Positions 8,491 to 18,129 of a DNA stretch of 64,000 nucleotides are shown here, one piece after another. The position numbers and the translations under genes were made by a program. Source of the stretch: Corynebacterium glyciniphilum AJ 3170 (lineage in GTDB: Bacteria; Actinomycetota; Actinomycetes; Mycobacteriales; Mycobacteriaceae); assembly GCF_007673095.1 (NCBI RefSeq), contig NZ_VDYZ01000006.1:1-64000 (forward strand), given 5' to 3'. The notes under the pieces are model-generated. The model searched no databases. It was not told the origin of the DNA and saw only the letters and a program-made list of their open reading frames with translations. Every line of letters begins with the position of its first letter. The stretch's first letter is position 1.

Positions 8491-10488
8491 ATGACCGCCC
8501 CCTCCACCGGCCTCACCGGTACCGACGCCGCATCCCGCCCCGACCGTTCCGGTCGCGGGTTCCTCTCCTTCTGTGGGCAGGTCGTGGGCTCCGGGGTCCT
8601 CGCCGCCGTCGTCACACTCGCGGCGTGGTTCGTCCTGTCACGCACGAACCTGCCGGCCTATGCATCGTCGAACGTGACCAAGGCCCTGGCCAGCGCCGGT
8701 GGAGTGATCGTCCTCGTCGTCGTGGCTCTGGTGCTCTACGCGGTCCTGCACTCCCGGACCCCTTTCACCGACTGGCCGCGGTGGCGTCGGGCCGGAACCA
8801 CCGTGCTGTGCTGGCTCGCCCCGGCGGGCCTGGTCATCGCCGCCCTTGCCATACCCCTGGCGGCGACGCGTCTCTACCTCGACGGCATCAGCGTCGACCA
8901 GGCGTTCCGTACCCAGTTCTTCACCCGGATGACCGAACAGCCGGGCTTCGAGGACATGGCCTACCTCGGTGAGCCGAGCTTCTACCCCCGCCTGTGGTTC
9001 CTCACCGGAGGTCTCTTCGCCAACGTCCTCGGCCTCGCCGGGTGGGCCGCGTTCCAGCCCTGGTCGTTGATCACCCTCGCCGCGACCGGATCGGTGCTGG
9101 TCCCGGTCTGGCGACGTCTCACCGGATCGCTGCCCCTGGGAACGGTCATCGCGATGGTGACCACTGCCGTCGTCCTCTACACCGCCCCGGAGGAGCCCTA
9201 CGCCGCCATCGTGGCCTTCGGCATGCCTGCCGCCGTCGTGCTGGCCGGTCGTGCCGTGCGTGGTTCCCGACTCGGCATAGCCGGCCTGGTGGTCTTCCTC
9301 GGACTGTCGGCGAACCTGTACACGCTCTACACCGGGATCTCCGCGCTGACTGTCGTCGTCATCGCCGTCGTCGTCGCCTGGCGCACCCGCGCGATCCAGC
9401 CGCTGATCCGGCTGGCCGTGATCGGGGTGGGGTCCATCGTCATCGCCCTGGTCGGCTGGGCACCGTACGGCCTGGCGCTGCTCACCTCGGAGAGCGGCGC
9501 CAGCGGGCGCGCCCAGCACTACCTGCCGCAGTCCGGTACGGAAGTCCCCGTCCCCTTCTTCCACGTGAACCTCGTCGGCGCACTCGGCCTCCTCTGCATC
9601 GTGTGGATGGTGCTGAGGTGGAAGCGTAGCCAGGTCAGGGCACTGCTCGCCGGGCTGGTGGTCTGCTACCTCTGGGTACTCGCGTCCATGCTGACGACCT
9701 TGACGGGCACCACGCTGCTGGGCTTCCGCATGGAACTGCCGATCTCCCTGCTCCTGGTCACCGGCGGCATGATGGCGCTCAACGACCTGCGCATCAACGG
9801 CATCCGACGCGCCTACCCCCAGTTCGTCGGGCCGGACGCCGCACCGAAGGTGACCGCCGTCCTGGCGATCCTGCTGACCTTCGCCGCGGCAACCCACGTC
9901 ATCAACATCCCGCTGCACCTGCGCCAGCACATCGACCTCGCCTACACGGACACCGACGGCGAGGCCCAGCGCGGCGACCTCTTCCCCGCCGACTCCACCG
10001 TCTACTACGCCGACGTCGACTCCTACATCGACGAGACCCTGGGCCTCGGGGGGCAGCGCGCCGGCACCGTCGTCCTCACCGACGAACAGAGCTTCATGGC
10101 CTACTACCCGTACCACTCCTACCAGGCGATGACCGCGCACTACGCCAACCCGCTCGGACGGTTCGAGGACCGTAACGCCGAGATCGAGAAGTGGACTGAG
10201 ATCACCGACCCCACGGAGCTCACGGACGCAATGGACACGGCGTCCGACGAGCAGGGGTGGGCAGGCCCGGATGCCCTGGTCCTGCGTGGCCAGGCCGCCG
10301 ACGCCACCGGTGGAGAGGGTGGGGACGGCGATCCGGACGGCCGATTCTCCTACCGCCTGTCCGAGGACATCTACCCGAATGACCCGAATGTGCGGTTCAC
10401 CACGATGTCCTTCCACGCGTCGGCCTTCTCGGAGGGGTGGGACCTGGAACAGATCGGCCCCTTCGTCGTCGCGGTGCGCCAACGGTAG
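8491..10488 (+). CDS. aftA: Galactan 5-O-arabinofuranosyltransferase AftA
   Basis: A 665-residue GT-C glycosyltransferase that adds the first arabinose, from decaprenylphosphoryl-arabinose, to the galactan of the cell wall. The N-terminal two thirds hold about eleven membrane helices. The first extracytoplasmic loop contains acidic residues (YLDGISVDQAFRTQ), the usual site of the GT-C catalytic acid. The C-terminal 200 residues are a soluble periplasmic domain. The identity rests on the domain layout and on the next gene being emb, the order found in corynebacteria and mycobacteria. GAAAAT ends six bases before the ATG, suggesting leaderless transcription. The dprE1/dprE2 pair that normally lies next to it is here at the far right of the window. 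Confidence 0.88.
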   Translation: MTAPSTGLTGTDAASRPDRSGRGFLSFCGQVVGSGVLAAVVTLAAWFVLSRTNLPAYASSNVTKALASAGGVIVLVVVALVLYAVLHSRTPFTDWPRWRRAGTTVLCWLAPAGLVIAALAIPLAATRLYLDGISVDQAFRTQFFTRMTEQPGFEDMAYLGEPSFYPRLWFLTGGLFANVLGLAGWAAFQPWSLITLAATGSVLVPVWRRLTGSLPLGTVIAMVTTAVVLYTAPEEPYAAIVAFGMPAAVVLAGRAVRGSRLGIAGLVVFLGLSANLYTLYTGISALTVVVIAVVVAWRTRAIQPLIRLAVIGVGSIVIALVGWAPYGLALLTSESGASGRAQHYLPQSGTEVPVPFFHVNLVGALGLLCIVWMVLRWKRSQVRALLAGLVVCYLWVLASMLTTLTGTTLLGFRMELPISLLLVTGGMMALNDLRINGIRRAYPQFVGPDAAPKVTAVLAILLTFAAATHVINIPLHLRQHIDLAYTDTDGEAQRGDLFPADSTVYYADVDSYIDETLGLGGQRAGTVVLTDEQSFMAYYPYHSYQAMTAHYANPLGRFEDRNAEIEKWTEITDPTELTDAMDTASDEQGWAGPDALVLRGQAADATGGEGGDGDPDGRFSYRLSEDIYPNDPNVRFTTMSFHASAFSEGWDLEQIGPFVVAVRQR

Positions 10489-10579
10489 AGACCGACTGTG
10501 ACCGACTGTGACCGGCTGTGACAGACACGGCCTGCCACGGCTTAGTCCTCACCAGACTCCTGCCGTAACATGTGCTGCT

Positions 10580-13500
10580 ATGTCACGAGTCGAACACGAT
10601 GCCACCGACGAGGTGTCCGAACAGGCCCCTGAGACGAACCCCGATCGCACGACAGCGGCCGGTGTCGACCGGCTCAAGGCGATCGCCGTCCTGTCGGGCA
10701 TCGCGGCACTCATCCTGTTCTGCCTGACCCCGCTGCTCCCGGTCAAGCAGGAACAGTCCAGCTTCTCCTGGCCCCAGGGTGGAGACCTCCGTAGCGTCGA
10801 CGCGCCGCTGATGTCCTACCATCCGGAGAACCTGGACATCACCCTGCCGTTGTCCGAGGTGCGTGACCTCAACGGCAACCAGACCACCGTCCTGTCCACC
10901 GTGCCGGAGGGCGCGGAGGAGGCGACGCTGCGCGGCATGTTCGTCCGTTCCACCCCGGACGGCCTGGACGTCGTGGTGCGCAACTCGGTGGCACTGTCGG
11001 TCGACACCGACACCCTCGAGAGCCTCCCGGACGGCGCCCAGCTGCGCATCACCTCGGACTACGAGGAAACGCGCGCCTGGATCCCCGACGCCACCGACGA
11101 GGACGGTAACCCGCTGGAGGGCGGGTTCGGCGACGACATCCGCCCCATGCTCACCGGCATCTTCACCGAGATGACCGACACCCCCGAGAACACCCAGGCC
11201 GCCGTCGACGCAGGCCTGCGGGTGGACGTCACCGTCGACTCGCGGTACACCTCCACCCCCAGCGGCATCAAGATCGCCGCGATGGTCCTCGGTGTGCTGT
11301 TCATGGTCGTCTCCCTGTGGGCCCTGCACCGCATGGACATCCTCGACGGGCGCACACGCACCCGGCGTCGGTTCCTGCCCGCCAACTGGTGGCGACCACG
11401 CTGGCTCGACGGCGTCGTCGGCGGCGTCCTCGTGGTCTGGTACTTCATCGGCGCGAACACCGCCGACGACGGATACCTGCTGACCATGGCCCGCGCCAGC
11501 CAGGAATCCGGCTACATGGCGAACTACTACCGGTGGTTCGGTGTCCCGGAGTCCCCGTTCGGCGCCCCCTACTACGACCTGCTGGCGTTGATGACGCACG
11601 TCTCCACCGCCTCGGTGTGGATGCGGCTGCCCGTCCTGATCGCCAGCCTGCTGACGTGGATGCTCCTCTCGCGGGAGGTGCTGCCGCGTCTGGGCGCGAA
11701 GATCGCCCAGCGCCAGGTGGCGCACTGGACCGCCGCGGCGGTGTTCCTCGTCTTCGCGATGACCTTCAACAACGGTCTGCGTCCCGAGCCGGTCATCGCC
11801 CTCGGCGCCCTGCTGACCTGGGTCTGCATGGAGCGTGCGATCGCCACCGGACGCCTGCTGCCCGCCGCGGTCGGCGTCATCGTCGCCTCCCTGTCGCTCG
11901 CCGCCGGCCCTACCGGCCTGATGGCCGTCGCCTCGATCCTCGTCGCGCTGTCGGGACTCGTCCGGATCGTCATCCGACGACTTCCGCTGCTCAACGCCGG
12001 ACGGGGCAGCTCGAAGAAACGGGTCACCGGCGCCGTCGTCGCCCAGATCATGCCGTTCTTCGCCGCCGGCACCGCCGTGCTGATCTGCGTCTTCGGCGAC
12101 CAGACACTGAGCACCGTGATGGAGTCCATCGGCGTACGCGGCCCCGTCGGCCCGTCCCTGTCCTGGTACGAGGAGCCCCAGCGCTACACCGAGCTGCTGA
12201 AACAGACCGTCGACGGGTCCTTCCCCCGGCGGTTCTCCGTGCTGATGATGCTGCTGTGCCTGGCCGTCGTCGTCGCCTCGATGCTGCGCAACCGCCGCGT
12301 CCCCGGCACCGCCCACGGCCCGGCGCTGCGCATGACCCTCGTGGTCGTCGGCACCATGTTCTTCATGACCTTCACACCGACCAAGTGGACCCACCACTTC
12401 GGTGTGTACGCCGGCATCGCCGCCGGTCTCGCTGCCCTGGCTGCCGTCGCCGCGTCGACCATGGCCATGCGCTCCGCGCGTAACCGCATCGTCTTCCTCG
12501 GCGCCTGTCTGCTGCTGTTCGCCTTCACCCTCGCCGGGACCAACGGCTGGTGGTACATCTCCAGCTTCGGCGTGCCCTGGTACGACAAGCCCATCCAGCT
12601 CGCCGGCTTCGAGATCTCCACCGGCATGATGGTGCTCGCCGTCATCGTGATGTTCATCGGCGTGGTCATCGGCTTCCTCAACGACATCCGTGAGGCCAAC
12701 GCCACCACCGACGCAGAACTCAAGGAAGTCGACCGTCGCGAAGCCGCCCAGGCGCAGCGCTTCACCGGCGTGGCCGCCGCGCCGATCGCGGTACTCACCG
12801 CCATCGTCGTGCTGTTCAACCTGGCGTCGTTGGGTAAGGGCTTCATCTCCCAGTGGCCGTCCTACTCCGTCGGCAAGGGCAACCTGACGGCACTGGCCGG
12901 GAACACCAGCGGCATGGCCGGGGACGCCCTCGTCGAGTCGGACACCAACGACTCCTTCCTGCAGACCGCCGACGGCACCGACTTCGCCGACTCCCTGGTC
13001 GGCGACAACTCCCGCGGGTTCGGGGAGAACAACATCCCCAACCGTATCCAGGAGAGCTCCGACAGCTCCGACGCAGGATCCTCGCCGCAGACCTCCGCCG
13101 TCGACACCAACGCCTACGGCTCGAACGAGGACGAGGACATCACCGACACCGGCCCCGGCGGCGGCCTGAACGCCCGCGAGGGCGCCAACGGCTCCTACGC
13201 CCAGCTGCCGTTCGACATCGACCGCAACCAGGTCCCCGTCATCGGCTCCTACACCGACGGCCTGCAGCTCCAGGCCGAGACCACCACGTCCTGGTACACG
13301 CTGCCGGAACGCAGCGACGATTCGCCGCTGCTGATCATCTCCGCCGCCGGTGAGGTGTCGCACCTCGACATGAACGGGGTCCGCCAGTACGGCCAGGAGC
13401 TGAAACTGCAGTACGGTCGCAGCACCGGAGAGGGTTCCGGCTCTGGCTCCGATGACTTCGAGGTCATGGGCGAACTCGAGCCCCTCGACATCGGCACCGC

Positions 13501-14026
13501 GCCGCAGTGGCGCAACCTGCGCTTCCCCATGGACCAGATCCCGGAGGACGCCGACGTCGTCCGCATCCACGCCGCCGACCTGAACGTCACCCCGGACCAG
13601 TGGCTGGCCTTCACCCCGCCGCGCGTCCCCACCCTGGCACCGCTGGACGACGTCATCGGCGACGCACCGACGCTGCTCGACTGGTCCGTCCCGCTGCAGT
13701 TCCCGGCACAGCGCCCGTTCAGCCACTACGCCGGTGTCGCCGAGGTTCCGGAGTACCAGATCTCCCCGGAGCACGACGCGAAGAAGGCCCATGCTCCCGT
13801 GATGGACTACTACGGCGGCGGCGCCGGTGGGCTGACCCAGATGGTCACCCACGGCACCGAGATGTCGACCTACCTCGACAACGACTGGCAGCGCGACTGG
13901 GGTGTCGTCACCAAGCTCACCCCGTTCGCCTCCAGCACCGGCGAGGAGCCCAAGACAGTCGACCTCGACATCGAGACCGAGAACCGGTCCGGCCTCTGGT
14001 CACCGGGACCGATGCGCCTGAGCTGA
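10580..14026 (+). CDS. emb: Arabinosyltransferase Emb
   Basis: A 1148-residue GT-C arabinosyltransferase that extends the arabinan of arabinogalactan; the target of ethambutol. The first 230 residues hold one membrane helix and a periplasmic beta-rich domain. A multi-helix region follows whose first big loop carries the catalytic DD (NTADDGYLLTMAR) and the conserved RWFGVPESPFG and LLALMTHVS motifs. The C-terminal 350 residues form a carbohydrate-binding periplasmic domain. The in-frame start at 10508 is rejected in favour of the ATG at 10580, because a -10-like TAACAT ends eight bases before it and the mature homology begins there. Only one emb gene is seen, as in Corynebacterium (mycobacteria have three). 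Confidence 0.93.
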   Translation: MSRVEHDATDEVSEQAPETNPDRTTAAGVDRLKAIAVLSGIAALILFCLTPLLPVKQEQSSFSWPQGGDLRSVDAPLMSYHPENLDITLPLSEVRDLNGNQTTVLSTVPEGAEEATLRGMFVRSTPDGLDVVVRNSVALSVDTDTLESLPDGAQLRITSDYEETRAWIPDATDEDGNPLEGGFGDDIRPMLTGIFTEMTDTPENTQAAVDAGLRVDVTVDSRYTSTPSGIKIAAMVLGVLFMVVSLWALHRMDILDGRTRTRRRFLPANWWRPRWLDGVVGGVLVVWYFIGANTADDGYLLTMARASQESGYMANYYRWFGVPESPFGAPYYDLLALMTHVSTASVWMRLPVLIASLLTWMLLSREVLPRLGAKIAQRQVAHWTAAAVFLVFAMTFNNGLRPEPVIALGALLTWVCMERAIATGRLLPAAVGVIVASLSLAAGPTGLMAVASILVALSGLVRIVIRRLPLLNAGRGSSKKRVTGAVVAQIMPFFAAGTAVLICVFGDQTLSTVMESIGVRGPVGPSLSWYEEPQRYTELLKQTVDGSFPRRFSVLMMLLCLAVVVASMLRNRRVPGTAHGPALRMTLVVVGTMFFMTFTPTKWTHHFGVYAGIAAGLAALAAVAASTMAMRSARNRIVFLGACLLLFAFTLAGTNGWWYISSFGVPWYDKPIQLAGFEISTGMMVLAVIVMFIGVVIGFLNDIREANATTDAELKEVDRREAAQAQRFTGVAAAPIAVLTAIVVLFNLASLGKGFISQWPSYSVGKGNLTALAGNTSGMAGDALVESDTNDSFLQTADGTDFADSLVGDNSRGFGENNIPNRIQESSDSSDAGSSPQTSAVDTNAYGSNEDEDITDTGPGGGLNAREGANGSYAQLPFDIDRNQVPVIGSYTDGLQLQAETTTSWYTLPERSDDSPLLIISAAGEVSHLDMNGVRQYGQELKLQYGRSTGEGSGSGSDDFEVMGELEPLDIGTAPQWRNLRFPMDQIPEDADVVRIHAADLNVTPDQWLAFTPPRVPTLAPLDDVIGDAPTLLDWSVPLQFPAQRPFSHYAGVAEVPEYQISPEHDAKKAHAPVMDYYGGGAGGLTQMVTHGTEMSTYLDNDWQRDWGVVTKLTPFASSTGEEPKTVDLDIETENRSGLWSPGPMRLS

Positions 14027-14042
14027 GGGGCGTACACCCCGT

Positions 14043-14114
14043 AACGACGGTTTCTGTCTGAGATCGACGGCGAAGTGCCCACTTCGCTCCCGGATCCGGA
14101 CAGAAACCGTCGTT
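14043..14114. repeat. Long imperfect hairpin after emb
   Basis: AACGACGGTTTCTGTC (14043-14058) recurs as a perfect 16-base inverted copy at 14099-14114. A second small hairpin is nested inside it (GCGAAGT, loop GCCC, ACTTCGC, 14070-14087). It starts 16 bases after the emb stop. It could act as terminator or RNA stabiliser, or be one of a class of intergenic palindromes also seen at 21617, 31370 and 54266. Confidence 0.6.
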
Positions 14115-14168
14115 GTGTCTCCGGACCGTCCGCCAACGACTACAGTGGCCCCCGGAGGGGATATTCAC

Positions 14169-15122
14169 ATGGGGGTCGAATCACTGTCGTCACGGTCGGT
14201 CTGGTTGACCGCTGAACTCATCGAGGTCGGTTACACCGAAGCGCAGATCCGGGCCGCGGTCCACCGCGGAGAGCTGCACAGGATCAGCAGAGGTGTGTAC
14301 ACCTCGTCAGCGCCGGACGATCTGTTGACACTGCAGGCACTGGCGCACCTCGTCCCGGCGGTCGTCTACACCGGTCCGACCGCACTGTTCCTCTACGACG
14401 AAAAGCCGATGGTGTGGCCGGCGCGGGGCCTGATGCCTCGTGACGGACGTGCCGGTCGGCGTGACCGTCTCCTGCTCCGCGTCCGTGACCTCCGCCGCCA
14501 TCGCCACCAGCACGGTGTCAGGGTCTCCACACCACTGCAGGCGGCCGTCGACGTCCACCGCTCCTCTGCACCGACCTCCAGCGACGACGAGCTGAGACGG
14601 TTCCTGACCAGGATGTACAGCGGCACAAAGGGCAATGACCTCCTCGCCGAGGATCTCGCCGGCCTGACGTCCGGCAAGTCCCACGCCGAGAACCTGCTCG
14701 ACAGGCTGCCGACCGGCACCGCCAGCAAACTGGAGAGGACGGCGCTGCGCCTGGTGCACCAGGCGGTCGAAGGCCTGCCGGTCACGGTACTGACGAACGC
14801 CCTCGTCGGTCCCTACCGGTTCGACGTGGTCATTCCCGAAGCACGGGTGCTCATCGAGATCGACAGCTTCCACTACCATGCAGTCACCGACACCGCCGAC
14901 ACCCGCGGTTTCATCCGCGACCGATGGAAAGGCAATGCGGCGACACAGTGGGGGTGGGCGCTGTTCCGGTACACGGACTTCTGTATCGGTCCCGGTGGTG
15001 TGGACACCCGTATCGTCGCGCAGCTCCGCGACGTTGTCGTGAGCCGGCTCAATCGGCGGTGGTCGACGATACCCGGTTACCCGGACCTGGCCGTGTGGGA
15101 CTTCCACCCGCACCTCCGCTGA
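14169..15122 (+). CDS. AbiEi-like winged-helix protein with a DUF559/Vsr-like nuclease fold
   Basis: A 317-residue protein. Residues about 5-75 look like the winged-helix N-terminus of type IV antitoxins of the AbiEi group (RAAVHRGELHRISRGVY). The C-terminal 110 residues resemble DUF559, a member of the PD-(D/E)XK fold: RFDVVIPEARVLIEID carries the acidic pair, and a basic helix with GWALFRYT follows. No AbiEii-type toxin lies beside it; the neighbours are cell-wall genes, so it is an orphan, as many actinobacterial copies are. The start is the ATG at 14169, ten bases after GGAGGGG; an upstream in-frame ATG at 14115 lies inside the emb hairpin region. Cellular role unknown. Confidence 0.72.
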   Translation: MGVESLSSRSVWLTAELIEVGYTEAQIRAAVHRGELHRISRGVYTSSAPDDLLTLQALAHLVPAVVYTGPTALFLYDEKPMVWPARGLMPRDGRAGRRDRLLLRVRDLRRHRHQHGVRVSTPLQAAVDVHRSSAPTSSDDELRRFLTRMYSGTKGNDLLAEDLAGLTSGKSHAENLLDRLPTGTASKLERTALRLVHQAVEGLPVTVLTNALVGPYRFDVVIPEARVLIEIDSFHYHAVTDTADTRGFIRDRWKGNAATQWGWALFRYTDFCIGPGGVDTRIVAQLRDVVVSRLNRRWSTIPGYPDLAVWDFHPHLR

Positions 15123-15143
15123 CGGATGCCTACAGTGGTGGCC

Positions 15144-17237
15144 ATGGCTGAAACGACTGACACGACTGACCCGGCAATCCCCGACAACATCACCGAGCAT
15201 TCCCCGGGCGCCGTCCCTGCCGCGGCGGACGACCTCTACCGGTACGTGAGCGGCGCGTGGCTGGGGTCCCACGAGATCCCGGCCGACCGCGCGGTCGACG
15301 GCAAGTTCCACGAACTGCGCGACCGTGCGGAACTGGACGTCAAGGCCATCGTCGAGGCGGCGGACCCGTCCACCCGCATCGGTGCGCTGTTCAGCTCCTA
15401 CATGGACGAGAACGGTGAGCACGGCATCGAACAGGCCGGCCTCTCCGTCCTCTCCCCGGATCTCGACCCCGTGCGGGACGCGGCCGACCTGGATGCCCTG
15501 GTCGCCACGCTGGCGCAGCTGGACCGTCACGGTGTCGGCGGGGTGGTCGGCTTCTGGACGGAGAAGGACGCCGGCGGCAGCGGTGACGAGGTAGCCTACC
15601 TGGTCCAGACGGGTCTCGGTCTGCCGGACGAGGCCTACTACCGCGAAGACCAGCACGCGGAGATCCGCAGGGAGTACCGGGCGTTCATCGAACGGTTCCT
15701 GACACTCGTCGAGGAGACCGGGGAGCAGCCCCGACCCGGACGTTTCGCGGACGTGGATGCCGCAACCGCCGCCGATGCGCTCATGGAGTTCGAGACCGCC
15801 CTGGCGAAGGGGCACTGGGACACCGTCGCCTCCCGCGACGCGGAGAAGACCCACAACCCCACGGCGCAGGACGACCTGCCGTCCGGTTTCCCCTTCACCG
15901 CCTGGCTCCACGGGGTGGGTATCACGCCGGACGTCGCCCCGCAGGTGATCGTCAGCCAGCCGTCCTACCTGGAGCATGTCGCCGCCCTGGTGCCCGGCGC
16001 GGCCAACGGACGCGATCTGGACGAGTGGAAGCTGTGGGCGTACTGGCGGGTCCTCACCGGCCGTGCCAGCAAACTGCCGCGGGCGTTCTCGGAAGCGAAC
16101 TTCGACTTCTACGGGCGCACGCTCTCCGGATCCACCGAGCAGCGCGACCGGTGGAAGCGCGCGGTGATGATGGTCGAGGGGGCCGTCGGCGAGGAGGTCG
16201 GCCAGGAATTCGTGGCCGAGCACTTCCCGCCGGAGTACAAGAAGCTGATGCTGGAGCTCGTTGACTACCTGCTCGCGGCCTACCGGGACCGGATCAGCGA
16301 GCTGTCGTGGATGACGCCGGCGACCCGGGAGCGTGCCCTGGAGAAACTGGGCACTTTCCGGGCGCGGATCGGCTATCCCGATGTCTGGCGTGACTTCTCC
16401 GCCCTGGTCTTCGGTGACAACGCCCACCACGGTGAGAACCTGCTGGCGAACTACCGGGCCGCCTCGGACTTCAACCACGAGTTCGAGGTCGCCAAGCTCG
16501 GTAAGCCCAGCGACGGCGACCTGTGGTTCACCACCCCGCAGACCGTCAACGCCTTCTACAATCCGGTGCGCAACGACATCACTTTCCCCGCGGCGATCCT
16601 GCGTCCCCCCTTCTTCGACCCGGAGGCCGACATGGCCGGCAACTTCGGGGCGATCGGCGCGGTCATCGGGCACGAGATCGGCCACGGTTTCGACGACCAG
16701 GGCTCCAAGTTCGACGGCGACGGCAACCTCAACTCCTGGTGGACCGAGGATGACCGTGCCGCGTTCACCGCGCTCACCGACAAGCTGGTCACCCAGTACG
16801 ACGGACTCGTGCCGACCGGCCTGGCCCAGCGCGGCCAGACCGACCACAAGGTCAACGGGTCCTTCACCCTCGGCGAAAACATCGGCGATCTCGGCGGGCT
16901 CGGCATCGCCGTCGTCGCCCTGAAGAAGTGGCTCGCCGACCGTGGGGAGACGGTGGACTCCGCGCCCACCGCTCCGGTGGAAGGAATCGACGGCGATGAC
17001 GGGGACGGGACGGAGTTCACCGTCCTGCAGCGTTTCTTCCTGCGGTGGGCGACGGTGTGGCGCACCGCGATCCGTCCGCAGATGGCCGCACAGTACGTGG
17101 CGATCGACCCGCACTCCCCCGGCGAGTTCCGCTGCAACGTCGTCGCGTCGAACGTCGCCGAGTTCTACGAGGCCTTCGACGTCTCCTCCGACAACGGGAT
17201 GTGGCTGCCTGAGGAGCAGCGCGTGACCATCTGGTAG
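15144..17237 (+). CDS. M13-family zinc metallopeptidase (neprilysin/PepO/Zmp1-like)
   Basis: A 697-residue M13 peptidase. The zinc site is visible: GHEIGHGFDDQG (HExxH), with the third ligand in GENIGDLGG, and the substrate-binding NAFYNP and C-terminal FRCNVVASN stretches of the family. It has no signal peptide, like M. tuberculosis Zmp1, so it is either cytosolic or exported by another route. A strong leaderless start is seen: TACAGT, seven bases, then ATG at 15144; the earlier ATG at 15126 is rejected. It is followed by two membrane proteins on the same strand, the second a PrsW-like protease, so this may be a small proteolysis locus. Confidence 0.92.
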   Translation: MAETTDTTDPAIPDNITEHSPGAVPAAADDLYRYVSGAWLGSHEIPADRAVDGKFHELRDRAELDVKAIVEAADPSTRIGALFSSYMDENGEHGIEQAGLSVLSPDLDPVRDAADLDALVATLAQLDRHGVGGVVGFWTEKDAGGSGDEVAYLVQTGLGLPDEAYYREDQHAEIRREYRAFIERFLTLVEETGEQPRPGRFADVDAATAADALMEFETALAKGHWDTVASRDAEKTHNPTAQDDLPSGFPFTAWLHGVGITPDVAPQVIVSQPSYLEHVAALVPGAANGRDLDEWKLWAYWRVLTGRASKLPRAFSEANFDFYGRTLSGSTEQRDRWKRAVMMVEGAVGEEVGQEFVAEHFPPEYKKLMLELVDYLLAAYRDRISELSWMTPATRERALEKLGTFRARIGYPDVWRDFSALVFGDNAHHGENLLANYRAASDFNHEFEVAKLGKPSDGDLWFTTPQTVNAFYNPVRNDITFPAAILRPPFFDPEADMAGNFGAIGAVIGHEIGHGFDDQGSKFDGDGNLNSWWTEDDRAAFTALTDKLVTQYDGLVPTGLAQRGQTDHKVNGSFTLGENIGDLGGLGIAVVALKKWLADRGETVDSAPTAPVEGIDGDDGDGTEFTVLQRFFLRWATVWRTAIRPQMAAQYVAIDPHSPGEFRCNVVASNVAEFYEAFDVSSDNGMWLPEEQRVTIW

Positions 17238-17274
17238 GCCGGGTAGGTCTGGTGGGTCTGGTAACGTCCCGGGA

Positions 17275-18129
17275 ATGCCGGTAGCACCGATCACCCCGGA
17301 CCCGGGGGCCGACGGGTGGGGACGTCCGACGCCCGGGCCCCCGTCCTCGATGCCGCCCGACGCTGACCCGGACGGCGTGTACCGTCCCGCGGCAGTCGGA
17401 GGCCACCGAACCGCACGGTGGTTCATCCTGGTCGGCGTCGCCCTGGTACTACTGGTCGCTCCGCTCGCCGTCCCGATGAATGATGCCGAGGACACGGGAG
17501 ACGCGGAACCCTACCTGCTCAATGATGCCGCCGCGGACACCCTCACTGCCTGGGAGGCCAGCCCGCTTGACCTGGCTGGCCTGGACCAGCGGTGTGTGGC
17601 CACCGGCGAGGCGCTGCTTCCCGGGACTCTGGAGGCCGAGTGCACCAGCGGTTACGGTACGGGCGCCGTGGACCTCGACATCGTGTCGATGGCCGGGGTG
17701 GAGGACGCGCCGCTGTCGGCCGGGCGCGGACTACGTGCCATCCTCGCCTCCGACGTGTCCGACGTCCCGTTCCGTCCTGCGGCTGCGGAGGACGTCCTGC
17801 ATCCGTCGCTGTCGGCACGAACCGGCGAGTTCCTCATGTCACCGGTCATCGGGCTGAGTTCGCCGTTCGCCGACCTGCCCGACCTCCCCGATCTCCGGGA
17901 GCCCGGGATGCCCGGCGACACCCAGCCCGTGCAGTACGGCGACATGCCGCCAGAGAGCCCCGGGATCCCGGCGACCCCGGAGTCCACGCCGGGGGTCTAC
18001 ACCGTCGCCGCGTCCTTCACGATCGACGGTCCCGACGGCGTGCTCTACACCGTCGCCGTGACCGGAGCGGATAAGGCGTCCGTGACCGTGACCGCCGAAC
18101 AACTGTGGGGTGCCGTCCATGCCGCATGA
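17275..18129 (+). CDS. Single-pass membrane protein of unknown function
   Basis: A 284-residue protein: a proline-rich cytoplasmic N-terminus (about 45 residues), one membrane helix (WFILVGVALVLLVAPLAV) and an extracellular domain of about 200 residues containing two cysteines close together (QRCVATG and AECTSG) and a P/D-rich loop (DLPDLPDLREP). I do not recognise the family. TAACGT lies seven bases before the ATG, consistent with a leaderless start. It overlaps the following PrsW-like gene by 11 bases and so is co-transcribed with it; a role as partner or substrate of that protease is possible but unproven. Confidence 0.7.
   Translation: MPVAPITPDPGADGWGRPTPGPPSSMPPDADPDGVYRPAAVGGHRTARWFILVGVALVLLVAPLAVPMNDAEDTGDAEPYLLNDAAADTLTAWEASPLDLAGLDQRCVATGEALLPGTLEAECTSGYGTGAVDLDIVSMAGVEDAPLSAGRGLRAILASDVSDVPFRPAAAEDVLHPSLSARTGEFLMSPVIGLSSPFADLPDLPDLREPGMPGDTQPVQYGDMPPESPGIPATPESTPGVYTVAASFTIDGPDGVLYTVAVTGADKASVTVTAEQLWGAVHAA

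Noticed and set aside
10583..13852. 1089-residue open frame on the minus strand
   Set aside because: Antisense to emb; caused by high third-position GC. The plus-strand protein has clear motifs and the minus one is Gly/Asp/His-rich with none.
14307..17495. 1062-residue open frame on the minus strand
   Set aside because: Spans the antisense of three plus-strand genes, including the M13 peptidase with HExxH.
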